A DNA stretch of 64,000 nucleotides from Bacteroidales bacterium. GTDB lineage: Bacteria; Bacteroidota; Bacteroidia; Bacteroidales; UBA932. Each line of letters starts with the position of its first letter. The first letter of the stretch is position 1. The stretch covers positions 1 through 64,000 of the forward strand of contig JAFSPG010000003.1 of the NCBI GenBank assembly GCA_017443025.1, written 5' to 3'. Under the pieces are notes generated by a model. That model was not told where the DNA came from and made no database searches. It was given only the letters and a program-made list of their open reading frames with translations. Below, piece by piece: positions 52,564 to 62,670 of the stretch. The translations under genes and the position numbers were made by a program.

Positions 52564-54582
52564 ATGAACATTTCAAAAATTTTGACATTAACAGCAATTG
52601 CGATGTTAAGTGTAGCTTGCGGCCAGGACGGAAAGGTCCCGGCAATCGACCTTAAAAATCTCGACACGAGCGTTTCGCCCGGCGAGGACTTCTATCAGTA
52701 TTCAACAGGCGGATGGCAGAAGAACAATCCGCTTACCGGAGAGTATTCCCGTTATGGCGCCTTCGACGCCCTCAGGGAACTCAACGTAGAGCGTCTGAAC
52801 AATCTTTTTGCCGACATGGCCAAGATGACGCCGGAGCCCGGTACCGTAGATCAGAAAATCGTCGACCTTTATAAGATGGGCCTCGACTCGGTCCGTCTGA
52901 ACGCCGAAGGCATCGCCCCGGTAAAGCCTTCCCTTGATGCCATAATGGCCATCACCGACAAAGCCGGCCTCCTCGAAGCCGTTGCCCAGATGCATCGCTC
53001 CGGCTCGTCACCCTTCTTCGATGCCTATGTCGAAGCCGACCTCATGGACTCCGACAGCCAGCTGCTCTATCTCTCACAGGGTGGCCTCGGCCTCGGCGAG
53101 CGCGATTACTATCTCCTTCTGGAGAACGCCGACAAGAAGGAAGGATACCGTCAGTATCTTTCCAAGATTTTCGCTCTCAGCGAAATGGAAATTGAGCCCG
53201 AGGCTGCTTCTCACGCCGTTCTCGGTATTGAGGAAGCCCTTGCAAAAGGCTCCTGGACCAGCGTCGAGACACGCGACGTAGCCCGCCAGTACAATCCCTT
53301 CGGCCCGAAGGCCCTTGACAAGAACTACAAGAATCTTCATCTGAATGAAATGTTCTCCGCTATCGGAATTCCCGAGCAGGAGAAAGTCATCGTCTGCCAG
53401 CCTTCATTCTTCAAGGCCCTCGACAAAGTTATCGCCGATACCAAGCTTGATGACCTCAAGCTCTATCTCGCCGCCTGGATTCTCGATGGCGCCTGCGGCT
53501 TTGTCAGCGACGAGTTCTATGATGCCAACTTCGACTTCTTCGGCCGCAAGATGAGCGGCAAGCAGCAGCAGCGTCCCCGCTGGAAACGTGCAATGGAGAT
53601 TCCCAACGGCATGCTCCGCGAGGCCGTAGGCCAGATGTACGTTGCCCGCTACTTCCCTGAGAGCTCCAAGAAGATGATGCTCGAACTCGTAGGCAACCTT
53701 CAGAAAGCCCTCGGCGAGCATATCGACAGCCTCGACTGGATGAGCGACGCCACCAAGGCCCGCGCCCGCGAGAAACTCGCCGCCTTCACCGTCAAGATTG
53801 GTTACCCCGACACCTGGAAAGATTATTCAACCCTTACCATCGACCCCAAGCTCTCATACTATGAGAATATCAAGCGTGCAGGTGCCTGGTATGTGGCCGA
53901 CAATATCTCCAAGCTCGGCAAACCCACCGACAAGGCCGAATGGCACATGCCTCCCCAGATGGTCAATGCCTATTACAATCCTACCACCAACGAAATCTGC
54001 TTCCCTGCAGCCATCCTTCAGCCTCCGTTCTTCAATCCGGATGCCGACGAACCTGTCAATTACGGCGGTATCGGCGTAGTTATCGGCCATGAGATGAGCC
54101 ACGGCTTCGACGACCAGGGCCGTCTCTTCGACGCCAAGGGCAATATGTCCAACTGGTGGACCGACGAAGACAACGAGAAGTTCAAAGCCAAGGCTCAGGT
54201 GCTCGTGGAGCAGTTCAACCAGGTTGAAATCCTCCCCGGCGTTATGGCTAACGGCGCTTACACCCTCGGCGAGAACATCGGCGACCACGGCGGCCTCAGC
54301 ATAGCCTTCACGGCCATGCAGAACGCCATTGCCGGCAAGGAGCGCAAGCTTATCGACGGCTTCACCCCCGAGCAGAGGTTCTATCTTTCCTACGGCGCCA
54401 TCTGGGCACAGAACATCACCGACGAAGAGAAAGACCGTCTGACCAAACTCGACGTTCATTCACTTGCAGTGAACAGGGTAAACGTTTCCCTGCGCAACTT
54501 CCAGAGCTTCTTCGACGCTTTCGACATCAAGGAAGGCGACAAGATGTTCCGCCCCGAAGAGGAGCGCGTGCATATCTGGTAA
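52564..54582 (+). CDS. M13-family zinc metallopeptidase lipoprotein (neprilysin/PepO-like)
   Basis: 672 residues from the ATG at 52564, which begins a lipoprotein signal (MNISKILTLTAIAMLSVACGQ); a GTG nine codons earlier lies in the repeat. N-terminal M13 domain (SVSPGEDFYQYSTGGWQKNNPL), catalytic HExxH in VIGHEMSHGFDDQG, third ligand region GENIGDHGGLSIAF (ExxxD), and NAYYNPTTNEICFPAAIL substrate strand. Oligopeptidase in the periplasm or on the surface. Confidence 0.94.
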   Translation: MNISKILTLTAIAMLSVACGQDGKVPAIDLKNLDTSVSPGEDFYQYSTGGWQKNNPLTGEYSRYGAFDALRELNVERLNNLFADMAKMTPEPGTVDQKIVDLYKMGLDSVRLNAEGIAPVKPSLDAIMAITDKAGLLEAVAQMHRSGSSPFFDAYVEADLMDSDSQLLYLSQGGLGLGERDYYLLLENADKKEGYRQYLSKIFALSEMEIEPEAASHAVLGIEEALAKGSWTSVETRDVARQYNPFGPKALDKNYKNLHLNEMFSAIGIPEQEKVIVCQPSFFKALDKVIADTKLDDLKLYLAAWILDGACGFVSDEFYDANFDFFGRKMSGKQQQRPRWKRAMEIPNGMLREAVGQMYVARYFPESSKKMMLELVGNLQKALGEHIDSLDWMSDATKARAREKLAAFTVKIGYPDTWKDYSTLTIDPKLSYYENIKRAGAWYVADNISKLGKPTDKAEWHMPPQMVNAYYNPTTNEICFPAAILQPPFFNPDADEPVNYGGIGVVIGHEMSHGFDDQGRLFDAKGNMSNWWTDEDNEKFKAKAQVLVEQFNQVEILPGVMANGAYTLGENIGDHGGLSIAFTAMQNAIAGKERKLIDGFTPEQRFYLSYGAIWAQNITDEEKDRLTKLDVHSLAVNRVNVSLRNFQSFFDAFDIKEGDKMFRPEEERVHIW

Positions 54583-54583
54583 A

Positions 54584-55744
54584 GTGGACGCATCCGGCTT
54601 CATTTCCCGCAAACTGCGGTTTCACGGAAGGATATCGGCGGTATCAATCGCCGTATCCTTCGTTGTTATCGTGCTTGCACTCGGAGTTACTTCCGGCTTT
54701 CGTCAGGAACTCCGCAAGGGCATTGCCCAGATTTCGGGAGATGTAAGGCTTTCTTATACAGGCACAGGTTCGGCGGAAGGGGAGTCAGCCTTCTCTTTCG
54801 CCGCGCCTTTTGTCGATTCCATACGGGCGCTCGACTATGTCTCGGCCGTCGGCCCCGTCGTTGAAAGGCCGGGAATCGTAAAGCGCGGCGAAAATATCTT
54901 CGGAGTCCTTTTCAAGGGCGTTCCTGAAGGGTATGACAGCCTTGGAGTCAAGGTGCCGGTCGACCTTGCACGCATAGCGGGCCTCTCGGTCGGCGACCGT
55001 CTTACGGCCTACTTCGCCGGCGAAAGGGTGAGGGTGCGCAACTTTACCGTCCGCGAGCTTTATTCCGGGATTCTCGGAGGCCGGGACAATATGGTGATTT
55101 ACGCCTCCCTCGCCGATATGCAGGCCCTTTCGGGAATTGGCGAAGATGAAGCTACGGCCCTGGAGGTTCGCCTCCGTGGTAATTCGGTAACTCCCGAAGA
55201 CCTCGACGCCGCATCGGCGGAAATAGGCTCCATAGCCTATTCCGCTCCTGATGCCGGCGGCAGGACGCTTTCAAGCACATCTTCGTCGCATCAGTATCCG
55301 CAGATATTCTCCTGGCTGGAGCTTATCGACATCAACGTCCTTCTGGTCCTCGGACTGATGATTGCTGTGGCCGGTTTCAATATGGTTTCTGGGCTTCTGA
55401 TAATGCTCATAAGGAATATCTCCGTAATCGGCACCTTGAAAACCCTCGGGATGAGAGACCGCTCCATCGCCAAAATCTTTCTTACGGTGGCATCCCGCGT
55501 AGTGCTGAAAGGAATGCTCGCCGGGAACATTATCGGCATCGTTCTCTGCCTTGTACAGCAGCACGTCAAGCTCATAGGCCTCGACCCTGAGAATTACTTC
55601 ATTTCATACGTGCCGGTAAATCTTGATTTTCGGGCCATTCTTCTGGTTGATGCCGTTTCTTTTGCGGCGATTATGCTGATTCTGCTGCTGCCGGCTCTTT
55701 TTATCGCCGGCGTCGACCCCGCAAAGACCGTCAGGGCGCAATAA
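54584..55744 (+). CDS. LolC/LolE-like ABC transporter permease
   Basis: 386 residues starting at a GTG 2 nt after the peptidase stop. N-terminal membrane helix (AVSIAVSFVVIVLALGVTSGF), a large periplasmic MacB-PCD-like domain (about 40-240), and three C-terminal helices in FtsX layout (LVLGLMIAVAGFNMVSGLLIMLI; GMLAGNIIGIVLCLVQQHV). Resembles lipoprotein-releasing permeases; the matching ATPase is not adjacent. Overlaps the convergent MltF-like gene by 14 nt. Confidence 0.88.
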   Translation: MDASGFISRKLRFHGRISAVSIAVSFVVIVLALGVTSGFRQELRKGIAQISGDVRLSYTGTGSAEGESAFSFAAPFVDSIRALDYVSAVGPVVERPGIVKRGENIFGVLFKGVPEGYDSLGVKVPVDLARIAGLSVGDRLTAYFAGERVRVRNFTVRELYSGILGGRDNMVIYASLADMQALSGIGEDEATALEVRLRGNSVTPEDLDAASAEIGSIAYSAPDAGGRTLSSTSSSHQYPQIFSWLELIDINVLLVLGLMIAVAGFNMVSGLLIMLIRNISVIGTLKTLGMRDRSIAKIFLTVASRVVLKGMLAGNIIGIVLCLVQQHVKLIGLDPENYFISYVPVNLDFRAILLVDAVSFAAIMLILLLPALFIAGVDPAKTVRAQ

Positions 55745-56792
55745 TCTTGAATGCCTGATAGAGGGAGTCGGTGCGTGCCACGTAGGCGATCGTCTCGTAT
55801 CCCTGGAAGGTCCCGATTACAACTGAATCCCCAATCATCACGTCTCCATCCCTTAAATCAGGGATTATAGCCTTTATATCGTCCCACTTGTTGCCTGCAA
55901 GGCCTTTTGCGCGGGCAAGCGTCAGGCATTCCCTGATTCTGCCTTCTCCTGCATTGTATGCCGCCAGGGTTATGCGCATCAGCTCATCTTCCGATGCTGC
56001 GTCGCCTGAAAACAGGCGCATCAGCCTCCTCAGATAGCTGGCGCCGGCTTCAAGGTTGCGCTCAGGGTCAAGCAGTACATCGTCGCCCTGCAAGTATCTG
56101 GCAGTATATGGCATTACCTGCATCAGGCCTTCGGCGCCCCTGTGGGAACGGGCCTCGATTCTGAAGCGGGATTCCTGCCATACTACTGCGGCAAGCATCC
56201 TCCAGTCCCAGCCTATGCCCTTGGCGGTTGTTTTAATTAGCTCATCATATGGGCTTGCGCAGGGCCACGAAGGGCGGCGGTTCTTGATTCTTGAGAAGGG
56301 CTCATAGGATGGGGTGAATCTCTCGATGGTATTGTTCCAGTCGCCTCTCCCTTCAAGGCCGAGGACGGTAAATTTCAAGGCTTTGGAACTTATGATTCCA
56401 TTCTCCGCCACTACCCATACTGCGCTGTCGGGAAACATTCTGCTGCAAATCAAGCCGTTGGAGCAGCGGAGGGCCGAGTCTCCGGCCGGCAGTACGGCCA
56501 GGGTGATTTTACCTTCTTTCAGCGAATCAAGTATGCTCTCCTCGCGGCCGCACAGGCGTATTTCGAAGGGATGGCCGAGCAGGGCCTGGGCCTTGCGCAG
56601 CAATTCATAGTGGAAACCTGTACTGAGGGCCATTCCGTGCGAAGGATTACCTCTCAGGGCGATAACGCAGTCGACGGGAGTGTCTTTCCCGGCTTCGATG
56701 AGCGGAGAACGCCTTAAGGTAAGCACTCCGCTTACCGTCATCAGAACAGCCATCAAGACTGCTATGAGCGTGTATTTAACTGCTTTTATCAA
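55731..56792 (-). CDS. MltF-like lytic transglycosylase
   Basis: 353 residues. An N-terminal membrane anchor (YTLIAVLMAVLMTVSGVLTL), a solute-binding-like domain (about 40-165) and an SLT domain (about 185-310) with catalytic Glu in VVWQESRFRIEARSHRGAEGLMQVMP and LAAYNAGEGRI. Shorter in the SBP part than E. coli MltF. Overlaps the porin gene by 4 nt. Confidence 0.87.
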   Translation of the reverse strand: MIKAVKYTLIAVLMAVLMTVSGVLTLRRSPLIEAGKDTPVDCVIALRGNPSHGMALSTGFHYELLRKAQALLGHPFEIRLCGREESILDSLKEGKITLAVLPAGDSALRCSNGLICSRMFPDSAVWVVAENGIISSKALKFTVLGLEGRGDWNNTIERFTPSYEPFSRIKNRRPSWPCASPYDELIKTTAKGIGWDWRMLAAVVWQESRFRIEARSHRGAEGLMQVMPYTARYLQGDDVLLDPERNLEAGASYLRRLMRLFSGDAASEDELMRITLAAYNAGEGRIRECLTLARAKGLAGNKWDDIKAIIPDLRDGDVMIGDSVVIGTFQGYETIAYVARTDSLYQAFKIIAP

Positions 56793-59305
56793 TCGGAAGC
56801 TCTTTCACTCAACGGCGGATTCTTGATATGCGAAGTGTAGAAAGGAATCCATATACCGAATTTAAGAATCTTTTCGGGTCGGATATATCCGGCGGCGCTG
56901 AAGAAGTCAGGCCTGTCGCTGGGCCAGCCACGTCCGGCGTTAACCATCTTCACGAAGATACAGGCCCTCTTCCATTGTACGTTTACGAAGAGGTCTATGT
57001 AGGGGCAGTTGCCGAACTTTTCCTTATCCTGATTCGTGAACATTCCGGTGGACGGACGGTAGCTGTGGGCGTACCAGGCAGTGTTGTAGGTAGCGTCGGC
57101 GCCCAGTTGCATCGTCATGATATCCTTCACTATGGTGAATTGGAAGTATACGCGGGAGTTGGCTGCGAAGGTAGGAAGGGGAAGGACGTCTTTCTTTGAA
57201 GATACCTGCAGCAACAGGCGATTGTCCATGTGCAGCTTCCACAGCGAGAAGTCTTTCTGAAGATAGAACTTGGCAACACTCATAGGCGCTGCGTTCTGAT
57301 GGATGACTCCGAGGGAGTCGTAATACATGTTGTTCTTCAGGAAGGCATAGGCTGCGCCGGCCTTGAATTTCCAGCGTGGAATGTCAATGGAACCTTCAAT
57401 CGTGGTCCTGCTTATTTTTCCGAAGTCGTTGTCCCATTTGTCGTGGTTGCCGAAATAATGTTGCTGATAGTACTCAGGCTCGTCGAGGGTGGTCTCGAAG
57501 CCGAGATGTATCTTTACGGGGCTCTTCCTTGCCCGTCTGAAGGGGAAGAAGGCGTAGTCGGCTTCTGCCTTTATGCCGGTATCTCCCGCTTCCGGGCCGA
57601 CCATCGTCACGTAGGCCTGGGCATTCCAGTCGAAGCCCTTCCAGTGGCCTCCGGCTCCACCATAGAGATAGGTGGAATTCCAGGTCGTATGAGTCTGCCT
57701 GTGGATATAGCTGTCGGGCTTGAACATATAGTAGTTCAGAATGCGGTTGCCGAGGCCGACGTCAATGGTAGAGAGTATGGCGTCCGGTGACCAGGGCTGA
57801 AGCTTCACGAAAAACTTGTTTTCCAGCTTCAATACCCTCAGGGAGTCGTAGGATTTCTTCGGGTTGATGTAGAAGATGTTCTTATATACTTCCCGGGCGG
57901 AGTCCGTGGTGAGTTCGTCGGTGTAAATCTTCTTGAACTCGGAGAGTTCGCTGCTGTGGCCGATGAAAGCCGTGGTAACTTCGTCGGTGGAGTCCTTGGG
58001 CTCGTGTCCGAACAACTTGTTCAGGAAGGGAAGAGGAACTCGGTACTGCTGGTCGAGGAAGAGAGTCTTCTTGGTAACCTTGTTGGTGGCCTTCTCCATC
58101 CTGACGGGGATTTCCCTCGGGCCGACCGTAGTATCCCTTATCCAGAAGGAATCGGTCATACCGGCGTTCTCGTTCTTGTTGACCGTATTGGTTATGAAAC
58201 CTCCGTGTGCCAGATACTTTTGGCCAAGATAGTTGAAGGAGGCGAAGAAGGTGCGGTTGTCGACCTTCTCGCTGTTGAGGTTTCCGTTGCTTCCGTGACG
58301 GTCGTAGCCGAGCGTGATATTAAGCGCGGGATAGATATTCTGGCTTACGAGCAGATGGATGATGGATTCTTCGTTTTCGGCATTCGAGAAGAGGTTGCCC
58401 CAGTACGAGAGCTCGGTGTACGGAGTCTTGGTGTTATACATCGGCAGCGTGGAGGGGGAGTAGCTGTAAATCTCGTAGGGCTCGTAGAACGATACGTTAT
58501 CTACGCTCTTGCGCTTGAAGTAGTCGTGGAGCAGCATAGGCGAACCTATGGTACCGAGGTATGTGGCTCCAACATCGTCGCGCATGAACTTGTAGTCATG
58601 GAACCAGTAGTTGAAGGTGGTGTCGGGGATGCTGACCTCCTTCATCTTGCTGAAATAAGGGTCTCTGGTCCAGGAAATCACCCTCTTGTAATGCATCGAG
58701 TCGGCGAGTGCGAAGGTTTCGAGGATGCGGGGGGTATTCTCGGCGATGCTGTCCTTGATATGCTTGATGCTGTCGCGCACCGTCATCAGGCTGTCGAGTA
58801 TCTTCTGCTGGCGCTTGAGCTTCTGCTCGTAGTCATAGCGCTTGCGGTCTTCCTTGCTCAGGGAATTGTACCAGAGCTCGAATTTGCGCTTCGCGGCGGC
58901 CGTGGAGTCGGCAAAATAGATGGAATCAATCTTTTTCCAGGTAAGGGTGTCCTTGGCCTCGCGTAGCGAGTCAATGGTGAGCCTGTGGGCCAGGGAGTCG
59001 ACAAGGGCTACATACCACTTGTATCTGAAGGGATCAGTCAGGCGCAGGGAATCAGGGGCCTTGATGGTGTCCTTGGCCAGGATTGTATCGGCATTTTCAT
59101 AGATGGTGCCTTCGAGGCTGTCCCTGAGGGCCTGAGACCCGTCTTTGCGGAACTTCGTGAAGATGCGGCTGTTGTCGTATATGACTGTATCTGCGGCTTC
59201 CGTGGCGGCGAACGAACCGCGAGCCCCTTCGACAGCCCACATCTGGGCTGCTATGGCAGACACGGCCACGAGCGGGAACCATATTTTCTTCAGGAAGCTG
59301 CGCAT
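56789..59305 (-). CDS. Large outer-membrane porin-like protein (Porin_10-type)
   Basis: 838 residues. Signal peptide, then a long Asp/Ser/Lys-rich N-terminal region with heptad-like helices (about 60-200; DSLMTVRDSIKHIKDSIAEN), followed by a large beta-barrel with aromatic-rich strands and a hydrophobic C-terminal strand region (ILKFGIWIPFYTSHIKNPP). Similar to the Bacteroidetes putative porin family; the substrate is unknown. Middle gene of the clostripain-porin-MltF operon. Confidence 0.85.
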   Translation of the reverse strand: MRSFLKKIWFPLVAVSAIAAQMWAVEGARGSFAATEAADTVIYDNSRIFTKFRKDGSQALRDSLEGTIYENADTILAKDTIKAPDSLRLTDPFRYKWYVALVDSLAHRLTIDSLREAKDTLTWKKIDSIYFADSTAAAKRKFELWYNSLSKEDRKRYDYEQKLKRQQKILDSLMTVRDSIKHIKDSIAENTPRILETFALADSMHYKRVISWTRDPYFSKMKEVSIPDTTFNYWFHDYKFMRDDVGATYLGTIGSPMLLHDYFKRKSVDNVSFYEPYEIYSYSPSTLPMYNTKTPYTELSYWGNLFSNAENEESIIHLLVSQNIYPALNITLGYDRHGSNGNLNSEKVDNRTFFASFNYLGQKYLAHGGFITNTVNKNENAGMTDSFWIRDTTVGPREIPVRMEKATNKVTKKTLFLDQQYRVPLPFLNKLFGHEPKDSTDEVTTAFIGHSSELSEFKKIYTDELTTDSAREVYKNIFYINPKKSYDSLRVLKLENKFFVKLQPWSPDAILSTIDVGLGNRILNYYMFKPDSYIHRQTHTTWNSTYLYGGAGGHWKGFDWNAQAYVTMVGPEAGDTGIKAEADYAFFPFRRARKSPVKIHLGFETTLDEPEYYQQHYFGNHDKWDNDFGKISRTTIEGSIDIPRWKFKAGAAYAFLKNNMYYDSLGVIHQNAAPMSVAKFYLQKDFSLWKLHMDNRLLLQVSSKKDVLPLPTFAANSRVYFQFTIVKDIMTMQLGADATYNTAWYAHSYRPSTGMFTNQDKEKFGNCPYIDLFVNVQWKRACIFVKMVNAGRGWPSDRPDFFSAAGYIRPEKILKFGIWIPFYTSHIKNPPLSERASD

Positions 59306-59308
59306 CGT

Positions 59309-60571
59309 CTATTGGATAAGGCCTGTAGCCTGGTTCCAGGCAAGGGTTTTATAGAAACTCTTGAGATAATTTCCTCCGCTCTGGGGAAGGAACATAGTAA
59401 GGCCGCAGCAGGTGCGGATGTCGTGCATTGAGCCGCCGCTGTAGTACCTGGACGTATGGCCTTCGTAGATGATACAGGCGGCGAGGGCGTTCTCCAGTGC
59501 CTCGTAGTCGGAGTAGCTGATTCCGGCCTGCTGGTAAATATCCCTGAGGTCGTAATACCACGGCTTTCTATCGTTGCTGAAGCCCTGGACGGCATTCTGG
59601 TCGAGCTCGGCGATGGCATCCGAGTAGCTTTCGTTGAGGCGTCGGCAGACGTCGGCGAGCTGGCCCAGCTTGCGGGTGTCAACCATCGAGATGGTGGCGG
59701 ACTTGGTGCTGGCAACCGTCTGATAATATGTGAGATAGTCGTCGCATACCATCATCGGGGAATATTCCTTGAGCAGTCTTTGGGAAATCTTGTCGTAGTC
59801 GAAGCCTGTAGTGAGGATTTCGGCCGGAGAAGAAAGGTAGTAGTCGGTGACTGCACGCAGGGAATAGGCGACCTCTACGCATCCTCCGAGACAGGCATCC
59901 ATTGCAATATAATCGAGCCTATAAGGAATGGCGGCGGCAAAGTCTTCGGAGTCAATCTCGTTGATTATCTTGTTTGAGAAGTTGCCCTCTTCATCATAGC
60001 CGTATTCGGCTCCTATGCTGCTCGGCCTGGCTGCGGGGGCTCCCCAGACGTCGATATTGTCGTTGTCATAATAGTCGCCGTAATTCTCGGGATGGTCGTA
60101 GTAGCGCTTCGGCAGCCAGCCTGTGGCGTGTGAAGAGAATACCATTCCGTAGCCCTTGGCGGGGTACATCTCCTTGATGTCGAGGAGGATGGTCCTGAGG
60201 GACTCCGGGTTCGCCAGGACCATGGTAGGGGAGTAGGTCTTTACCGTATCGAGGATGACATCCTTACCCTTCTTGTAAACCTGTATCATACATGGCGGGG
60301 CGGGATTCTCGTATTTGCCGTTATTGACCGATTTCGATACCACGAGGAGCACCGGCTTGCCCGTACCCTTTGTGGGGACGTAGCCATTCTTCAGCGACAT
60401 TATATTCCTGTTCAGGCTCGTGCTGAGGTTGTTGAATCCTGCGGAATACAGAACCACCACGTGCCTGTTGTCGTTGCTCGCGGGAGTGTCCTTGCTACAG
60501 GATACTCCTGTAAACACTGCTGACAGAAAAGTCGCAGCGACTGCAATTCGGTATAAAAACTTCATAGCCAT
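59309..60571 (-). CDS. Clostripain (C11)-like cysteine protease lipoprotein
   Basis: 420 residues. Lipoprotein signal with lipobox SCSKD (Cys about 25). The catalytic dyad of the C11 family is visible: His in MVFSSHATGW and Cys in YIAMDACLGGCVEVAY. Starts at 60571 (MAMK) or 60565 (MKFL) are both possible. Such proteases usually need cleavage to mature; the substrate is unknown. Confidence 0.88.
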   Translation of the reverse strand: MAMKFLYRIAVAATFLSAVFTGVSCSKDTPASNDNRHVVVLYSAGFNNLSTSLNRNIMSLKNGYVPTKGTGKPVLLVVSKSVNNGKYENPAPPCMIQVYKKGKDVILDTVKTYSPTMVLANPESLRTILLDIKEMYPAKGYGMVFSSHATGWLPKRYYDHPENYGDYYDNDNIDVWGAPAARPSSIGAEYGYDEEGNFSNKIINEIDSEDFAAAIPYRLDYIAMDACLGGCVEVAYSLRAVTDYYLSSPAEILTTGFDYDKISQRLLKEYSPMMVCDDYLTYYQTVASTKSATISMVDTRKLGQLADVCRRLNESYSDAIAELDQNAVQGFSNDRKPWYYDLRDIYQQAGISYSDYEALENALAACIIYEGHTSRYYSGGSMHDIRTCCGLTMFLPQSGGNYLKSFYKTLAWNQATGLIQ

Positions 60572-60579
60572 ATTAAGTG

Positions 60580-60587
60580 CAAAGTTA
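60580..60587 (-). promoter_or_regulatory. -7 box of the clostripain-porin-MltF operon
   Basis: TAACTTTG on the minus strand, 8 nt before the start at 60571, which favours the ATG at 60565. Lies back-to-back with the promoter of the M49 gene. Confidence 0.6.
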
Positions 60588-60600
60588 GCAAATTATTCCT

Positions 60601-60608
60601 TATATTTG
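60601..60608 (+). promoter_or_regulatory. -7 box of the M49 peptidase gene
   Basis: TATATTTG, full -7 consensus; predicted leader about 50 nt to the ATG at 60667. The divergent -7 boxes are 13 nt apart, so the two promoters must share or compete for -33 DNA. Confidence 0.6.
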
Positions 60609-60666
60609 CGCAATTCGTGCCGGCTTTTGTTGACGAGCCGGCGATTTTACAAATCTTTACAGGAAT

Positions 60667-62658
60667 ATGAACAAACTTTTCAAGATGATGCTTATTTCCG
60701 CTTCTGCCGCCGCCGTAGCTGCCTGCGCAGGGGAAAACGAACAGTTCAAGTACACTATCGACCAGTTTGCAGACCTTAAGGTGATGCGTTACAAGATTCC
60801 CGGCTGGGAGTCGCTTTCGCTCAAGCAGAAAACCTACGTTTACTATCTCGCCGAGGCTGCAAAATACGGCCGCGACATCACCTGGGACCAATATTGCAAG
60901 TGGAATCTCCCGGTCCGCCACGCCATCGAAGCCGTCCTTAACGGCTATGAGGGCGACCGCAACTGCGAGAATTTCGGCCTGTTCGTAGAATACGCCAAGA
61001 GGGTTTACTTCAGCAACGGCGTTCATCATCATTACGCAGAGGATAAATTCGTTCCGGCCTGCCCGAAGGAGTATTTCGCTTCGCTGCTTGAGGCCGTCGG
61101 AAAGTCGGATGACGCTCTTCTTGATTTCATCTACGACAAGGATGCCATGACGCAGCGCCGTTCCACTTCGAAGACCGGCGACATCGTTGCCTTGTCGGCA
61201 GTCAACTTCTACGACGGTGTTAGCCGCGCCGAGGTTGATGCCTTCTACAACAAGATGATGGACCCCAAGGATCCCTGCCCCATCTCCTATGGCCTTAATT
61301 CCAAGGTGGTTAAGGACGCCAAGGGGCGCGTAACTGAGCAGCTGTGGAAGCTCGACGGCATTTATGGCCCCGCCATCGCCAAGATTTGCGAGAATCTTGA
61401 AAAGGCGGCGGCTTTCGCCGAAAATGATATTCAGGCTCGTGCCATCGCCATTCTGATTGATTATTACAAGACCGGCGACCTCCGCAAGTGGGACGAATTC
61501 AACGTCGAATGGGTGAAGGACACCCTCGGCAAGGTAGATTTCATAAATGGCTTCATCGAGGATTACGACGACCCTCTCGGCCGCAAGGCTACCTTCGAGG
61601 GAATGGTGCATATCAAGGATTCCGCCGCATCGGCCCGCACCGAGAAGCTGAGCGCCAACGCCCAGTGGTTCGAGGATAATGCTCCTATGGATCCTCGCTT
61701 CAAGAAAACGAGCGTCCGCGGCATTTCCGCCAAGGTTGTCAATGCCGTTACGCTTGCCGGCGCCACCTATCCTGCCACTCCTATCGGCATCAATCTTCCT
61801 AACGCCGACTGGATTCGCAAGAATCACGGCTCGAAGAGCGTTACCATCGCCAATATCACCCATACTTACGATTATTCGGCTCAGGAACAGCCTAAGAGCG
61901 TGCTTTCCGAGTTTGCCTGGGACGAGGCCGAGATTGCTGCCCAGAAGAAGTACGGCGACTACGCAGACGAGGTTCACACCGACCTTCACGAGTGCCTCGG
62001 CCATGCTTCCGGACAACTCCTCCCGGGTGTTTCTTCAACTGCGCTGGGAGAGTACCAGTCGGCGCTCGAAGAGGCTCGCGCCGACCTTTTCGGCCTTTAT
62101 TATATTGCCGATCCCAAGATGGTCGAGCTCGGAATCATGCCCGATATGGAGGCCTACAAACCTCATTTTGCTGGATATATCCGCAACGGTCTGATGACTC
62201 AGTTCACCCGTGTTGAGCTGGGCAAACAGAATACCGAGGCCCATATGCAGAACCGCAAGCTCATCGCCGAGTGGTGCTATGAGAAGGGTGCCGCTGCAAA
62301 TGTCATCGAAAAGCGTGTCCGCGAGGGCAAGACCTATTTTGTGGTGAACGATTTCGAGGCTCTGCGCGGTCTCTTCGCCGAGCTTCTCGCCGAGATTCAG
62401 CGCATCAAGTCTGAGGGCGACTACGCGGCCGGCAAGGCTCTTATCGAGACCTACGCCGTGGATATCGATCCCGTTCTCCACGCCGAAGTTCTTGAGCGCT
62501 ACAAGGCGTTGAACCTCAAGCCTTACGGCGGCTTCGTGAACCCCGACATCGAGCCTGTTTTCGCCGCCGACGGCAGCATTTCCGACATCAAGGTTTCCTA
62601 CCCCGACGACTACCTCGCCCAGCAGCTCGCCTACGACGCCCGCTACAGCACGCTGTAA
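60667..62658 (+). CDS. Dipeptidyl-peptidase III-like M49 zinc peptidase, lipoprotein
   Basis: 663 residues. Lipoprotein signal (MNKLFKMMLISASAAAVAACAG). The M49 zinc motif HECLGH (HEXXGH) lies in VHTDLHECLGHASGQLLPG and the second motif in ALEEARADLFGLYY (EExRAxD). Releases dipeptides from peptide N-termini; the lipid anchor places it in the periplasm or on the surface. A shadow frame of 484 codons lies antisense and is not coding. Confidence 0.94.
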   Translation: MNKLFKMMLISASAAAVAACAGENEQFKYTIDQFADLKVMRYKIPGWESLSLKQKTYVYYLAEAAKYGRDITWDQYCKWNLPVRHAIEAVLNGYEGDRNCENFGLFVEYAKRVYFSNGVHHHYAEDKFVPACPKEYFASLLEAVGKSDDALLDFIYDKDAMTQRRSTSKTGDIVALSAVNFYDGVSRAEVDAFYNKMMDPKDPCPISYGLNSKVVKDAKGRVTEQLWKLDGIYGPAIAKICENLEKAAAFAENDIQARAIAILIDYYKTGDLRKWDEFNVEWVKDTLGKVDFINGFIEDYDDPLGRKATFEGMVHIKDSAASARTEKLSANAQWFEDNAPMDPRFKKTSVRGISAKVVNAVTLAGATYPATPIGINLPNADWIRKNHGSKSVTIANITHTYDYSAQEQPKSVLSEFAWDEAEIAAQKKYGDYADEVHTDLHECLGHASGQLLPGVSSTALGEYQSALEEARADLFGLYYIADPKMVELGIMPDMEAYKPHFAGYIRNGLMTQFTRVELGKQNTEAHMQNRKLIAEWCYEKGAAANVIEKRVREGKTYFVVNDFEALRGLFAELLAEIQRIKSEGDYAAGKALIETYAVDIDPVLHAEVLERYKALNLKPYGGFVNPDIEPVFAADGSISDIKVSYPDDYLAQQLAYDARYSTL

Positions 62659-62670
62659 CAGTCGGTCGGG

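Noticed and set aside
60562..62016. 484-codon open frame antisense to the M49 peptidase
   Set aside because: It is a shadow of GC-rich coding DNA; the sense frame has the complete HECLGH and EEARAD motifs.
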